From Streptomyces huasconensis (GTDB lineage Bacteria; Actinomycetota; Actinomycetes; Streptomycetales; Streptomycetaceae), in assembly GCA_004010275.1 (NCBI GenBank), contig RBWT01000003.1, positions 48,861-112,860 of the forward strand: a stretch of DNA of 64,000 bases, in the 5' to 3' direction. Below are positions 37,781-46,913 of this stretch, one piece after another. The notes beneath the pieces are model-generated. The model did no database searches, was not told where the DNA came from, and saw only the letters and a list, made by a program, of their open reading frames with translations. How positions within the stretch are numbered: position 1 is the stretch's first letter; the number at the start of each line of letters is the position of its first letter. Made by a program: the position numbers and the translations under genes.

Positions 37781-38196
37781 CGGCAGACGAGCCGGGCGGA
37801 CGGCCGCGTGAAGACCCTTCCGGGGGACCTTCCCGAGGAACGTCCGGGCTCCACAGGGCAAGGTGGTGGCTAACGGCCACCCGGGGTGACCCGCGGGACA
37901 GTGCCACAGAAAACAGACCGCCGGGGACCTCGGTCCTCGGTAAGGGTGAAACGGTGGTGTAAGAGACCACCAGTGCCCAGGGTGACCTGGGCAGCTAGGT
38001 AAACCCCACCTGGAGCAAGGTCAAGAGGAGCGCGGTAACACGCGCTCTGCGCGGACGTTCGAGGGCTGCCCGCCCGAGTCCGCGGGTAGACCGCACGAGG
38101 CCGGCAGCAATGCCGGCCCTAGATGGATGGCCGTCACCGCGACGTCCGCGAGGACCCGCGGCACAGAACCCGGCGTACAGCCCGACTCGTCTGCCG
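37781..38196 (+). ncRNA. rnpB: RNase P RNA (type A)
   Basis: The catalytic RNA that trims tRNA 5' ends. Conserved elements appear in order: GAGGAACGTCCGGGCTCC, GACAGTGCCACAGAAAACAG, GGTAAGGGTGAAACGGTG, GGTGTAAGAGACCACCAG, AGCTAGGTAAACCCC, TAGATGGATGGCCGTC and ACAGAACCCGGCGTACAG. The ends pair (GGCAGACGAGCCGGG with CCCGACTCGTCTGCC). A TAACAT -10-like element lies at 37767. The 3' 27 bases are also the repeated island attachment sequence. Several spurious open frames cross it. Confidence 0.95.
38169..38195 (+). repeat. attL-like site: 3' end of rnpB
   Basis: Bases 38169-38195 recur at 51862-51888 with one mismatch (GTACAG here, GTATAG there). The copy here is part of the functional RNase P RNA, so an element inserting at this point rebuilds the gene end. 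Confidence 0.75.
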
Positions 38197-38292
38197 CCTA
38201 GGGCTTCTAGTCAGCGAAAACGCAGGTCAGCCCCCCTTTCTGGCGTGTGGGCAAGGGCCTTGCCGGACCCCGGTCCGCACCGGTTCAAACCG

Positions 38293-38340
38293 GCTCGCAC
38301 GGCTACGTACGTAGCCGCTCGCACGGCTACGTACGTAGCC
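38293..38340. repeat. Two 24-bp tandem repeats, each with a 16-bp palindrome
   Basis: A 24-base unit starting GCTCGCAC and ending in the perfect palindrome GGCTACGTACGTAGCC is repeated exactly (38293-38316 and 38317-38340). Related copies, reduced to ACGTAGCCATGAAAGT and ACGTAGCCATCAAGGT, occur at 46337 and 51788. It may be an operator, a recombinase arm site or a promoter relic. Confidence 0.8.
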
Positions 38341-38401
38341 ATGAAAGTAGCCGCGCCTCGTGGGTTGGCGTCGGCGAGGGCCGGCTCACTTCTCGTTGCT
38401 A

Positions 38402-38632
38402 TTACTCGGTGCTTCCGGGAGGTGTGGGGCGATCCGGCGGCGGTGGATCGGTCGTCTTCTGCGCGTCAAGCCACGCTTGGATGCCGCCACGGTTCTGCGT
38501 GGGTGCGCCGAAGAGAATGACCGGCGCCGGGGGAGAAGTGGCGAGGAAGGCCGCCAGTTCATAGGGCAGCGAGGCCACTGTGGGTTCAAGCTCCTCGATC
38601 TTGGTCAGAAGCCGTCGCAGTTCCGCATCCAA
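38402..38632 (-). CDS. Possible small hypothetical protein
   Basis: A 76-residue frame starting MDAELRRLLTKIEELEPTVA, with a helical N-terminus, a middle segment FLATSPPAPVILFGAP and a proline-rich tail. Its composition looks like a real protein rather than an antisense shadow, but I do not recognise it and see no strong ribosome site. Confidence 0.35.
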   Translation of the reverse strand: MDAELRRLLTKIEELEPTVASLPYELAAFLATSPPAPVILFGAPTQNRGGIQAWLDAQKTTDPPPPDRPTPPGSTE

Positions 38633-38699
38633 GCGCGGGCCCCACGTCGGCGCTCGACAGCGTCTGCGGACCGGTAAGCCGCAGATCCAGAGGCGCGCC

Positions 38700-38716
38700 A
38701 GCCCGACTCATCTGCC
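38700..38716 (+). repeat. Third, partial copy of the rnpB end
   Basis: AGCCCGACTCATCTGCC matches the last 17 bases of the attachment sequence with one change (CTCATC for CTCGTC). It lies 521 bases inside the island and may mark the end of an earlier, partly deleted insertion. Confidence 0.55.
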
Positions 38717-38896
38717 ATTGGGGTCCGGACCAGGGGAAACTTCCTGATCACGGCCCCCAGTGCATGCTTTGGCTGCCCCTCAGCGGAATACGTGCAGACT
38801 CCTCGATGCGAGTCAACTCGGTTCGGATGGAACTACTGTAAGGCGGTCTGTTTCTTTATCCACCGCCGTGTTCTCTCCCCACCAATAGGTCTTCAG

Positions 38897-41800
38897 TCAG
38901 CTCTCCGAGTCGCCGCCATATTCGGAGGGAACGCTGCTTTCGGCAGCAGTAGGATCGTACGTCTCCCGAAACACCGTCTCCGTCAGCCACCGCTTGAACG
39001 CGGGATTGCCGGCGAACTGGCGGTACAGCTCGGTGTCGGACTTCAGGAAGGTGACGATCGCCCGCTGCACGGCGGCGTCGCTCTCCACCCGGGCGTTCTG
39101 CTCGTCGTTGTACCGCTGAGCGTTGACGTAGTCCTTGTCCTCCCGGACTTTGGCCGGGATCTCCACGGTGATCAGGTGCCGTATCCGGTCCTTGTCGGTC
39201 CAGGGGATGTTGCCGAAGAGCTGGTTGAACTCTTCCAGGATGATGGAGGCGGGCTTCAGCTCCGGCTCGCCCCGGTGGCCTATGGCGGTGGGGGCGGTGG
39301 TCGTCAGTTCGGCGTCCTCGTCCCCAAGGGTGATGCTGATCGCTGCCTGTTGCTCGGCCCGGTAGCTGTCGAGGTCAACCGTTTCCAGGATGCCGCGGGA
39401 CAGGTCCTCCTCGATCGGGGCGGGAAGCTTGGGGATGAGGAAGGTCAGCAAGATCGACAGCTTCAGCCACTCGGGGTTGCGGTAGGGGAGGATGCCAGCC
39501 AGGTAGTCGTAGGTGCGGACGAACGCCTTGGCCGTGCCCTTGAACTCGACCTGCTGCTCCTCACTGTCGAGTTCCTGGTAGCTGACAACAAGCTGGTCGA
39601 GGAAGGCCTCCAGACGTGAGCGGGGCTCCTTGGCGAGGAACATCTCGACGAACTGGTCGATGTCCTCGCGGTCGTAGACGCCGGCTCCGTCGAGGACCGC
39701 GCGCAGGTCGTGAAGCGTGTTCGGGTCGACAGCGTCCGCGAGCGTGGTGGTGCGGTACCACTTCGCGAAGGACTGCTGGATCCCGTCGGCCTTGTTGTAG
39801 AAGTCGAGGACCGCGACGTCGTGCTTCTCCGGGTGGGCGCGGTTGAGTCGGGAGAGGGTCTGCACGGCACGCACGCCGGACAGGGGCTTGTCGACGTACA
39901 TGGTGTGCAGAAGCGGTTCGTCGTAGCCCGTCTGGAACTTGTCCGCGCAGACCAGCATGCGGTAGGGGTCCTCGCGGAACGTCGTCTCGATCGCGCTGCT
40001 TGGGAAGCCGTTGAGGCTTGCCTCAGTGACGTTCTGGCCGCCGTACTCGTGCTCGCCGGAGAACGCGACAATTGCTCGGTAGGGGCTGCCCAGCTTCTTC
40101 AGGTACGCGTTGATGGCGGAGTAATAGGCCAGCGCTCGCGGGATGCCGTCGGCCACTACCATGGCACGGGCTTTGCCGCCGATCTTCCTGGAACGGATCA
40201 CATTGTCCAGTAGGTGGTCGACCATGATCGACGCCTTCGTCTCAATCGCGTGGCTGTGCCCTTCGACATAGCGGCGAAGCTTCTTCGCGGCCTTCTTGGC
40301 GTCGAATTCAGGGTCGTCCTCGATCGACTTGACGAGCTTGTAGTAGCTCTCGACCGTCGTGTAGTTCTTCAACACATCCAGGATGAAGCCCTCTTCGATC
40401 GCCTGCTGCATCGTGTAGACGTGGAGGGGGTGCTTGCGTCCGTCCGCGCCCTCACGGCCGAAGTATCCGAGCGTCCTGGGCTTGGGGGTGGCCGTGAACG
40501 CGTAGTAGCTGGCATTGGCGAGGAGCTTCTGGCTGTCGATGATCTTATTGATCTTGTCCTCGGTCGTCTCCTCCTCGGCGCCCTCGGCCGCAGCCCCGAG
40601 CGCGCCGCTCATCGCATGTGTGGTCTTGCCACCCTGCCCGGAGTGCGCCTCGTCGATAATGATCGCGAACTTCCGGTCGCGGTGCGTGTCGCCGATGTCC
40701 TGCAGGATCACCGGGAATTTCTGGACCGTGGAGATGACGATCTTCGTGCCGTTGGCCAGGGCCTCGCGCAAATCCTTCGACTTGTCGGCATGCTTGACCA
40801 GAGAGCGGACCTGCGTGAATGCCTTGACCGTGCGCTCGATCTGCCTGTCCAGGTTGATCCGGTCGGTCACCACGATTACCGCATCGAAGGTAGGCGAGTC
40901 GTCGGTGCCGATCCCGACCAGCTGGTGTGCCAGCCAGGCGATGGAGTTGGATTTGCCGCTGCCGGCCGAGTGTTGGATCAGATAGCGCTGACCCGCACCG
41001 TTCTCCTCGCTGTCCGCGAGAAGGCGGCGAACGACATCGAGCTGGTGGTAGCGCGGGAAGATCTGCCGCCGCTTCTCCCTCTTGGTCTTGGGGTCCTTCT
41101 CGACGAGCCGGGCGGCGTAGTGCTCGATGATATCGGCGAGGCTTGCGGGAGAAAGAACGTCCTGCCAGAGGTAGGCGGTTTTGTAGCCCTCCGCGTTGGG
41201 CGGGTTGCCGGCGCCGCCGTTCCAGCCCTTGTCGAAGGGAAGGAACCAGGACTTCTTACCTGCCAGCCGGGTGCAGAACCGCACCGAGTGCTCGTCGACC
41301 GCAAAATGCGCCAGGCAACGGCCGTCAAGGAAGAGCGGCTCGTTTCGGTGGTCGCGGGTGTTCTTGTACTGCTCGACAGCATCTTCGACGGTCTGCTTGG
41401 TCTGGTGGTTCTTCAGCTCGAACGTCGCCAGTGGCAGTCCATTGACAAAGATGGCCAGGTCAAGTGCTCGCTGGGTCTCGTCCTGGCTGTACCGCAGCTG
41501 GCGGGTTACGCTCCAGCGGTTCGCGCGATGCCTCTGCTCGGCCACGGCGTTGCCCGGGGAGGGAGTCGCTCCGTAGAACACGACTTCGAAGGAGCCAGCG
41601 CTGGTGGAGTGACTCATTCCCTTACGCAGGAGATCCACGACACCATGCTTGGTGATGTACCCCTGGACGCGATTAAGGAACAAGGCACGCGTCTCTGACC
41701 TCGGGTTGCCGAGTTCGAACGCCGCGGCAACCTGCGGCTGCGTCTTCTCCAAAAACGCCTGGAGCTGCTCCGTGTCGATAGCCCGGCCCCGGTCGTATGC

Positions 41801-41917
41801 CTTGGGAGACCCTTCGATCCAGCCTCCTGCCTCCGAGGTCATGTCGGCGACGATGTCACGTTCGAGGGCAGCCTCGCTCATATCCGTGCCGCCGTACAGG
41901 GTCCCTTTGCCGCTCAC
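38897..41917 (-). CDS. hsdR: Type I restriction endonuclease subunit R
   Basis: The motor and nuclease subunit (1006 residues, intact). The N-terminal PD-(D/E)xK nuclease shows LDLAIFVNGLPLATFELKN (Asp and ExK). The SF2 translocase has Walker A in IQHSAGSGKSNSIAWLAHQL, IVVTDRINLDRQ, DEAH in AIIIDEAHSGQGG, and AFTATPKPRT. VCADKFQTGYDEPLLHTMYV and TLSRLNRAHPEKHDV are C-terminal motor motifs. GTG at 41917 overlaps the hsdS stop; ATG 41881 is an alternative. With HsdM and HsdS it cuts unmethylated DNA far from the recognition site. Confidence 0.95.
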   Translation of the reverse strand: MSGKGTLYGGTDMSEAALERDIVADMTSEAGGWIEGSPKAYDRGRAIDTEQLQAFLEKTQPQVAAAFELGNPRSETRALFLNRVQGYITKHGVVDLLRKGMSHSTSAGSFEVVFYGATPSPGNAVAEQRHRANRWSVTRQLRYSQDETQRALDLAIFVNGLPLATFELKNHQTKQTVEDAVEQYKNTRDHRNEPLFLDGRCLAHFAVDEHSVRFCTRLAGKKSWFLPFDKGWNGGAGNPPNAEGYKTAYLWQDVLSPASLADIIEHYAARLVEKDPKTKREKRRQIFPRYHQLDVVRRLLADSEENGAGQRYLIQHSAGSGKSNSIAWLAHQLVGIGTDDSPTFDAVIVVTDRINLDRQIERTVKAFTQVRSLVKHADKSKDLREALANGTKIVISTVQKFPVILQDIGDTHRDRKFAIIIDEAHSGQGGKTTHAMSGALGAAAEGAEEETTEDKINKIIDSQKLLANASYYAFTATPKPRTLGYFGREGADGRKHPLHVYTMQQAIEEGFILDVLKNYTTVESYYKLVKSIEDDPEFDAKKAAKKLRRYVEGHSHAIETKASIMVDHLLDNVIRSRKIGGKARAMVVADGIPRALAYYSAINAYLKKLGSPYRAIVAFSGEHEYGGQNVTEASLNGFPSSAIETTFREDPYRMLVCADKFQTGYDEPLLHTMYVDKPLSGVRAVQTLSRLNRAHPEKHDVAVLDFYNKADGIQQSFAKWYRTTTLADAVDPNTLHDLRAVLDGAGVYDREDIDQFVEMFLAKEPRSRLEAFLDQLVVSYQELDSEEQQVEFKGTAKAFVRTYDYLAGILPYRNPEWLKLSILLTFLIPKLPAPIEEDLSRGILETVDLDSYRAEQQAAISITLGDEDAELTTTAPTAIGHRGEPELKPASIILEEFNQLFGNIPWTDKDRIRHLITVEIPAKVREDKDYVNAQRYNDEQNARVESDAAVQRAIVTFLKSDTELYRQFAGNPAFKRWLTETVFRETYDPTAAESSVPSEYGGDSES

Positions 41918-43313
41918 ATTGACTCCTCGGGCAGGTCGTCACCGTCCAGGTCGTTCAGCCCGTCCTCGTCGCGGCGTACGCCGCCGTCAGGTCGGGGTCT
42001 TGCGGGTCCAAGTCGGGCAGCGCGGCTGCGGCGGCACGGACGTCGAGCTTCCCGGTGACCACGTCAGCGGTCAGGCGGGTCTGGTACTCGCGGAGGAGGG
42101 AGATCTCGCGCTCGGCGTGAGAGATCGCTGACTCGATTCGACGCGTTTCTTGGGCTGTGTATCGCTCGATTTGTGCCTGGACATCAATAGGAGGGACAGG
42201 TACCCGAGTGGACTTCACTTCGGCCAGGCCAAGCCCCTGCTTCGTCCCGCCATACTCGCTCATCTTGAATTGCTGTTGGCCTGAGTGTGAGTGTAGAGCC
42301 AGCCCCAGGAAGCCGGAGCTAATCAAGTCTGGGCGTGGCCTGATCAATGCCACGTGCTGGTTCACGTAGGAGGGGAATTTCGGATCCTCTTGGACAATTC
42401 CAACATTTCCGGTCATGGCGCCAGTGATGCAGACGAGCAAATCACCGACTCGCACCCGTGTGCGTACGCCTTCAGTGCTGTTTGGGACCGTGACACACTG
42501 GACCCTGTCCAGCTTGAGTGACAGTCGCCTCCCGATGTTTCCGCTTTGAAGAAACCAGCGCCCAGAGTCGGAATAGTACTTGGCCCATCCGCGAGATCCG
42601 GAAGTGACGAGGCTCGTAATTCTGCGGAGCTCCAGCGACTTCCAGCAATCGGGAGACGACGTACCACCAGGGACTCCGCAGGTCACGGCATGCTGGATGA
42701 CTGATGCCCGTTGCTCGTCCAGCAGACTCACAAGCCTCTGCTTAGCGCGGATCGCCACTCCGACCCTGCGCTCGACGTGCCGGAGGTACTTAACGATGCC
42801 TTGCTGTTCCTCGAGAGGGGGATGAATCAATGTAATATTGAGGAACTTGTCGGCGTAAAGGCGGAGGCGTGAAGAAGTGACCCCAGTTGAATTGACTCGG
42901 TACTCGCTGGCGTAGCCTGGAAGCCTGAGGAGATGGTCAAGGTACGCAGAGTCGAACGTCTGCGGGTTGCGTGGCCTGTACACCCCGTATGAGGGGCTGA
43001 CCAATCCTGTTCCATGCGAGACGCCGAGAGCCGCCATCCAGGCCCACATGGTGTTCACGACCACGTCACCGGGCCGGCAAAGCTTATGCCCTGAGTATGA
43101 TTCGGCGACCATGGTCACATTTCTGTGGCGCCTAGGACTTACCCCAGTGAGGTGGGAAACAGAGAGCTGCTCCTCCATGCCAGAGCGGGAGCGCTCATCC
43201 ACTTCTCGGAGGTAGAACTTTGCGCGACGTTCCTCCCAGTGACTGGGGATATCGCCGAGTCCGACAACAGCAGAGGATGTGTACTTGGGGTACGGCGACG
43301 GACTGCTGGTCAC
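41914..43313 (-). CDS. hsdS: Type I restriction specificity subunit S (frameshift near 3' end)
   Basis: The DNA-recognition subunit, about 465 residues. Two target-recognition domains alternate with coiled-coil conserved regions: first TRD starting after GLGDIPSHWEERRAKFYLRE, first conserved region LIHPPLEEQQGIVKYLRHVE, second TRD from LELRRITSLVTSGSRGWAKY, and second conserved region PPIDVQAQIERYTAQETRRI. The reading frame shifts near 41972; the continuation DEDGLNDLDGDDLPEESM overlaps the hsdR start. GTG start overlapping the hsdM stop. The half-sites recognised cannot be predicted from sequence alone. Confidence 0.9.
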
Positions 43314-45673
43314 TGAGCGCCCCCTGCGAACAGGTCGCCCAAGAGTCCTTCGGTCTCCTTTTCGAGCGCTACGATGTCCGCCCGGATATCCTCAAGGCTC
43401 CGCAGCACCGGGGGCTTGTAGAAGTACCGAGCGAAGTTGATCTCGTACCCCTTCTTGGTCGCGTTCTCCTTGATCCAAGCGTCCTCTGCGTACGGCAGCA
43501 CCTCGCGACGGAAGAACTCTTCGATCCCGCCCGGCTCCAGCAGAGGCACCTGCTCCGTGTCGCGGAGGTCGCTATCGGCCTCGTATTCGACGACCAGGGT
43601 CTGGGGCTTCGCCGACTTGGTGTCCTGGATCTCGTACAGCCCATAAAGGGGCCGCTCGGCTGTGCCGGCCTTGTGGCGCTTCAGGATCACGGGCTTCGCA
43701 GACTCGTTGCGCCAGCTGACGCCCCGCAGGAGGACTTTGCGGTCGGTTGCGCTGAGCTTGAGGCCGAGCCGTCCCATCGCTTCACCGGCCTGCCGGTCGA
43801 ACTCGTTGTAGTCGTGGAAGGTCTGGTCGCCGAGCTCACTGAGCAGGGCCAATCCGACGTTGACCAGCTGGCCGTCTCGCTCCCATGTCTTCGCGTTCAG
43901 CAGCTTCTTGCGTGCGGCGTCCTTGAGGACCGGCACGTCGGCATCCACATCATCCTCGTCTGAGCCGGCCGTGCGCGCCCACAGCTCCAGCTGTTCGCGC
44001 ACCTGATTGGAGATGCTCGCAAAGTCTGTGAACAGGTCGTCGCCGAACTTCTCGTACAGCAGCTCCCTCGCCTCAGCCTCGCCGGAGGCGAAGCGCAGGG
44101 CCTCCACGCGTTCCTTGGTGAACTGGCTGCTGAGGCGCAGTGGCCGCTCGACCGTGCTCTTCCAGTACCCAAATTCCTCGTTCGGGAGGATCTTGGACTG
44201 TTCCGTGTCCTTGAAGTCCTGGAATGCCTGGGTCACGCGCTCGATGTCCGCAGGGGACAGCTCGCAGTTCTTGCTGCCCAGGTTCTTGCGCAGCGGCGTC
44301 GACCACCTGGTGGCGTCGATCAGCTGGACCTTGCCCTTGCGGGCCTCGGACTTCCGGTTGGTGATCACCCAGATGTAGGTGGCGATGCCGGTGTTGTAGA
44401 ACATGTTCAGCGGCAGGGCGACGATCGCTTCGAGCCAGTCGTTTTCGATGATCCACCGTCGGATGTTGCTTTCCCCGCTGCCCGCGTCCCCGGTGAATAG
44501 GGAAGAGCCATTGTGGATCTCCGCGACGCGGCTGCCCAGGGGCGAGTCGGTCTTCATCTTGGAGACCATGTTCGCGAGGAACATCATTTGGCCGTCACTG
44601 GAGCTTGTGACGAGCGATGACGGTGTGGTCTCGCCGTCGAAGGTGACGTTGAACCGAGGGTCGGTGATGTTCGCCTTGCCGCCCAGTCGCTCCTGGTCGG
44701 CCTTCCAGCTCTTGCCGTACGGCGGGTTGGCGAGCATGAAGTCGAAGCGCTGGCGGGGGAAGGCGTCGTTGGAGAGCGTGGAGTACTCAGGGCCGCCCTT
44801 GATGTTGTCGGCGGCGTCGCCGTCTCCCTTCAGCAGCATGTCGGCCTTGCAGATGGCATAGGTCTCGGCGTTGATCTCCTGGCCGTACAGCCGGGTGACA
44901 ATGTCCGTCGCGGCGTGCTCGGCGGACAGCTCGCGCAGAGTCTCCTCGGCGACGGTGAGCATGCCGCCTGTGCCGCACGCGCCGTCGTAGAGCAGGTAGG
45001 TGCCGCCCTTGATCTTGGGCGCGATGGGCAGGAACATCAGCCGGGTCATGAGCTTGACCACGTCTCGCGGGGTCCAGTGCTCGCCGGCTTCCTCGTTGTT
45101 TTCCTCGTTGAACCGTCGAACCAGGTTCTCGAAGATCGTTCCCATCGCGTGGTTGTCGAGGCCGGGCAGACGTACCCGGCCGTAGGCATCGAGCACCGCC
45201 TCGGGGGAGAGGTTGATCTCCGGGGAGAGAAACTTGTTGATCAACATCCCAAGGGTGTCGTTACGGGACAGTTTGGGGATCTGGTTACGGAACTCGAAGT
45301 TGTCGAGGATCTCCTTGACATTGGGCGAGAACCCGTCCAGGTACGCCTCGAAATCACTGCGAAGCTGCTGGGCGGTGGTCCGCTTTGAGAGCTTCTGCAG
45401 GGTGAAGGGGGATGTATTGTAGAACGCCTCCCCTGCCGCCTCCCGCAGAGGGAAGTCCTGCTCCTCAGGGTCGAGCAGCCCCATGTCTTTGAGGTCCTGG
45501 TGGGTCTGGAGGACGGCGTCCTTGGTCTTCTCCAGCACCGCGTCGAAGCGCCTGAGCACCAGCATGGGGAGGATCACATCGCGGTACTTACCGCGCACGT
45601 ACACATCCCGCAGAACATCGTCCGCGATCCCCCAGATGAAGCTTTCAATGCGACTCTGCTGCGCGCTATACAC
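43310..45673 (-). CDS. hsdM: Type I restriction-modification DNA methyltransferase subunit M
   Basis: An N6-adenine methyltransferase of 787 residues, intact and longer than the 500-residue classical HsdM because of a C-terminal extension (KTWERDGQLVNVGLALLSEL to LLGDLFAGGAQ). N-terminal helical domain IESFIWGIADDVLRDVYVRG, SAM motif DGACGTGGMLTVAEETLREL near residue 235, and catalytic NPPY in FDFMLANPPYGKSW near 320. Starts ATGTATAGCGCGCAGCAG. First gene of the hsdM-S-R operon; base composition is visibly less G+C-rich than the flanks, in keeping with transfer. Confidence 0.95.
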   Translation of the reverse strand: MYSAQQSRIESFIWGIADDVLRDVYVRGKYRDVILPMLVLRRFDAVLEKTKDAVLQTHQDLKDMGLLDPEEQDFPLREAAGEAFYNTSPFTLQKLSKRTTAQQLRSDFEAYLDGFSPNVKEILDNFEFRNQIPKLSRNDTLGMLINKFLSPEINLSPEAVLDAYGRVRLPGLDNHAMGTIFENLVRRFNEENNEEAGEHWTPRDVVKLMTRLMFLPIAPKIKGGTYLLYDGACGTGGMLTVAEETLRELSAEHAATDIVTRLYGQEINAETYAICKADMLLKGDGDAADNIKGGPEYSTLSNDAFPRQRFDFMLANPPYGKSWKADQERLGGKANITDPRFNVTFDGETTPSSLVTSSSDGQMMFLANMVSKMKTDSPLGSRVAEIHNGSSLFTGDAGSGESNIRRWIIENDWLEAIVALPLNMFYNTGIATYIWVITNRKSEARKGKVQLIDATRWSTPLRKNLGSKNCELSPADIERVTQAFQDFKDTEQSKILPNEEFGYWKSTVERPLRLSSQFTKERVEALRFASGEAEARELLYEKFGDDLFTDFASISNQVREQLELWARTAGSDEDDVDADVPVLKDAARKKLLNAKTWERDGQLVNVGLALLSELGDQTFHDYNEFDRQAGEAMGRLGLKLSATDRKVLLRGVSWRNESAKPVILKRHKAGTAERPLYGLYEIQDTKSAKPQTLVVEYEADSDLRDTEQVPLLEPGGIEEFFRREVLPYAEDAWIKENATKKGYEINFARYFYKPPVLRSLEDIRADIVALEKETEGLLGDLFAGGAQ

Positions 45674-45847
45674 CCTGTGACCGACTCTCCTGGGACCGTG
45701 ATGGCCCTGCTCGGACCTGCTGCATCACGTGATATCGACTACCTGGGAAAGGGTAGTGGAGGGCACTGACACTCGGGTCCGAACGTGAGCAGTACGGCTG
45801 GCCGTGGGGGCGAGGATGAGTGATCCTTCCGCCGCCCGCTGCTATAC

Positions 45848-46245
45848 GAGCAGAACCCGCCCTTTCCGGACCACGATGGCAGCAGCGACATCACGCTCGT
45901 CATCGGCGTTCACGCACGACTCTACGAGTCGGCGGCCACGTACAACCAGAAGCAGGAACTCGTCGAGGCGCTAAATGTCTTCCTCACCTAGATGAAGCCG
46001 GACGACACGGTGTGCACGCGCTCCGACAGACGGCTCCACGTCGGCAGGGTCACGGGAGCCGCGGACTAGATAGTCTCTGAGGACGGGCGGTCCAACCTCC
46101 GACGGTCCGTCGACTGGCAGGACACCAGCTACGAGTGGGAGGAACTGCCCGAGGAGCTTAGGCAGAAACTATCGGTCCAGCTCGATGCCCTCGATCTGAC
46201 CGCCGTGCAAGCCCTCATAGACGGGCTGGGGTTGACCGATGAGCA
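45848..46245 (+). pseudogene. Decayed N-terminus of a McrB-type restriction ATPase
   Basis: One continuous frame of about 130 codons is interrupted by two TAG codons (at NVFLT-stop-MKPDD and TGAAD-stop-IVSED). Its translation resembles, from memory, the N-terminal domain of actinobacterial McrB-like AAA restriction proteins: MKPDDTVCTRSDRRLHVGRV then GRSNLRRSVDWQDTSYEW and a C-terminal helical part LDLTAVQALIDGLGLT. The AAA domain itself is missing. Because the frame is constant, the stops look like genuine decay rather than indel errors. The family assignment is tentative. Confidence 0.5.
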
Positions 46246-46297
46246 AGACACACCTCGCACTGGCCCTTTTTCGCGTATTGGCGGGCCTCGCTGGGTC

Positions 46298-46356
46298 TTG
46301 GTCCGCACCGGTTCGAACGGGATCGCGCGGCTGCTCACGTAGCCATGAAAGTGGCC
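46298..46356 (+). repeat. Diverged copy of the post-rnpB repeat block
   Basis: GGTCCGCACCGGTTC (46300-46314) and ACGTAGCCATGAAAGT (46337-46352) recur in the same order and nearly the same spacing as at 38272-38286 and 38333-38348. The two copies flank the restriction genes, so they may bound one module of the composite island. Confidence 0.6.
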
Positions 46357-46391
46357 ATGCCTCGGGGGTCAGAGCTGGGCGACACGCATTG

Positions 46392-46913
46392 TCATATGAG
46401 GGGTGCGCCGTCGCGGAGGTATAGCGGCCGTCCCGTGTCCAGGGCCTTCAGCGCGTGCTCGAAGCGGCGCCGGATGCGGTCCCGAAGGCGGTTGGCGGCT
46501 TCGGTGGTCGTGACGAAGGCGGCTTCGGACAGCTCGTCGTCTCGCGGACGTAGCCGGTCGGTCTGCTCTTGGTCCAGGGTGCCGCCGTCGAAGATGAACG
46601 CGAGCTGGTCGTCCCAGGGGCCGTGCGGGGCCACCCAGTCCACCACCAGCAGCCCGCGCAGCGTGACGCGTACGCCGAGTTCCTCCATCAGCTCACGGCG
46701 TGCCGTGTCCTCCGGCGGCTCGTTGGCCTCCGCCATTCCGCCGGGCAGATCCCATCCCGGTTTGTAGGTGGGGTTCACCAGGAGCACGCGGCCGGACGGG
46801 TCCCGCAGCAGCACATCGGCCGCCACGCGCTTGCGGGCCTGCTTGGCGTTGCCCTCCGCGAGGTACGCATTCCACGCGTCGGTGTCGGCGGGATCGGGGG
46901 CTGTGGGCCTCAT
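46392..46913 (-). CDS. NUDIX hydrolase
   Basis: A 173-residue NUDIX enzyme. The Nudix box is complete: GGMAEANEPPEDTARRELMEELGV, running over about residues 58-81, with the REXXEE core. Such proteins hydrolyse nucleoside diphosphates linked to another moiety. Its ATG overlaps the stop of the XRE-TPR regulator (ATGA), so they form a two-gene operon. This regulator-NUDIX pairing recurs in Streptomyces; the substrate is unknown. Confidence 0.9.
   Translation of the reverse strand: MRPTAPDPADTDAWNAYLAEGNAKQARKRVAADVLLRDPSGRVLLVNPTYKPGWDLPGGMAEANEPPEDTARRELMEELGVRVTLRGLLVVDWVAPHGPWDDQLAFIFDGGTLDQEQTDRLRPRDDELSEAAFVTTTEAANRLRDRIRRRFEHALKALDTGRPLYLRDGAPLI

Larger units (their letters stand above)
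38197..38896. other. Island left end: repeats and a possible small gene
   Basis: This 700-base stretch between rnpB and hsdR holds two 24-base tandem repeats (38293-38340), a block that recurs near 46300 (38272-38286 and 38333-38348), a possible small minus-strand gene and a partial rnpB-end copy at 38700. I find no integrase or excisionase in it. From 38717 to 38896 nothing is recognisable. Confidence 0.6.

Noticed and set aside
37771..37962. Small coding frames over rnpB
   Set aside because: The region is plainly RNase P RNA with its conserved elements in order.
38165..38200. A tRNA gene as the island's target
   Set aside because: No cloverleaf is present; the repeated sequence is the 3' strand of the RNase P RNA terminal helix.
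40214..41698. 494-codon plus-strand frame opposite hsdR
   Set aside because: hsdR is full length with all motifs on the minus strand; the antisense translation resembles nothing.
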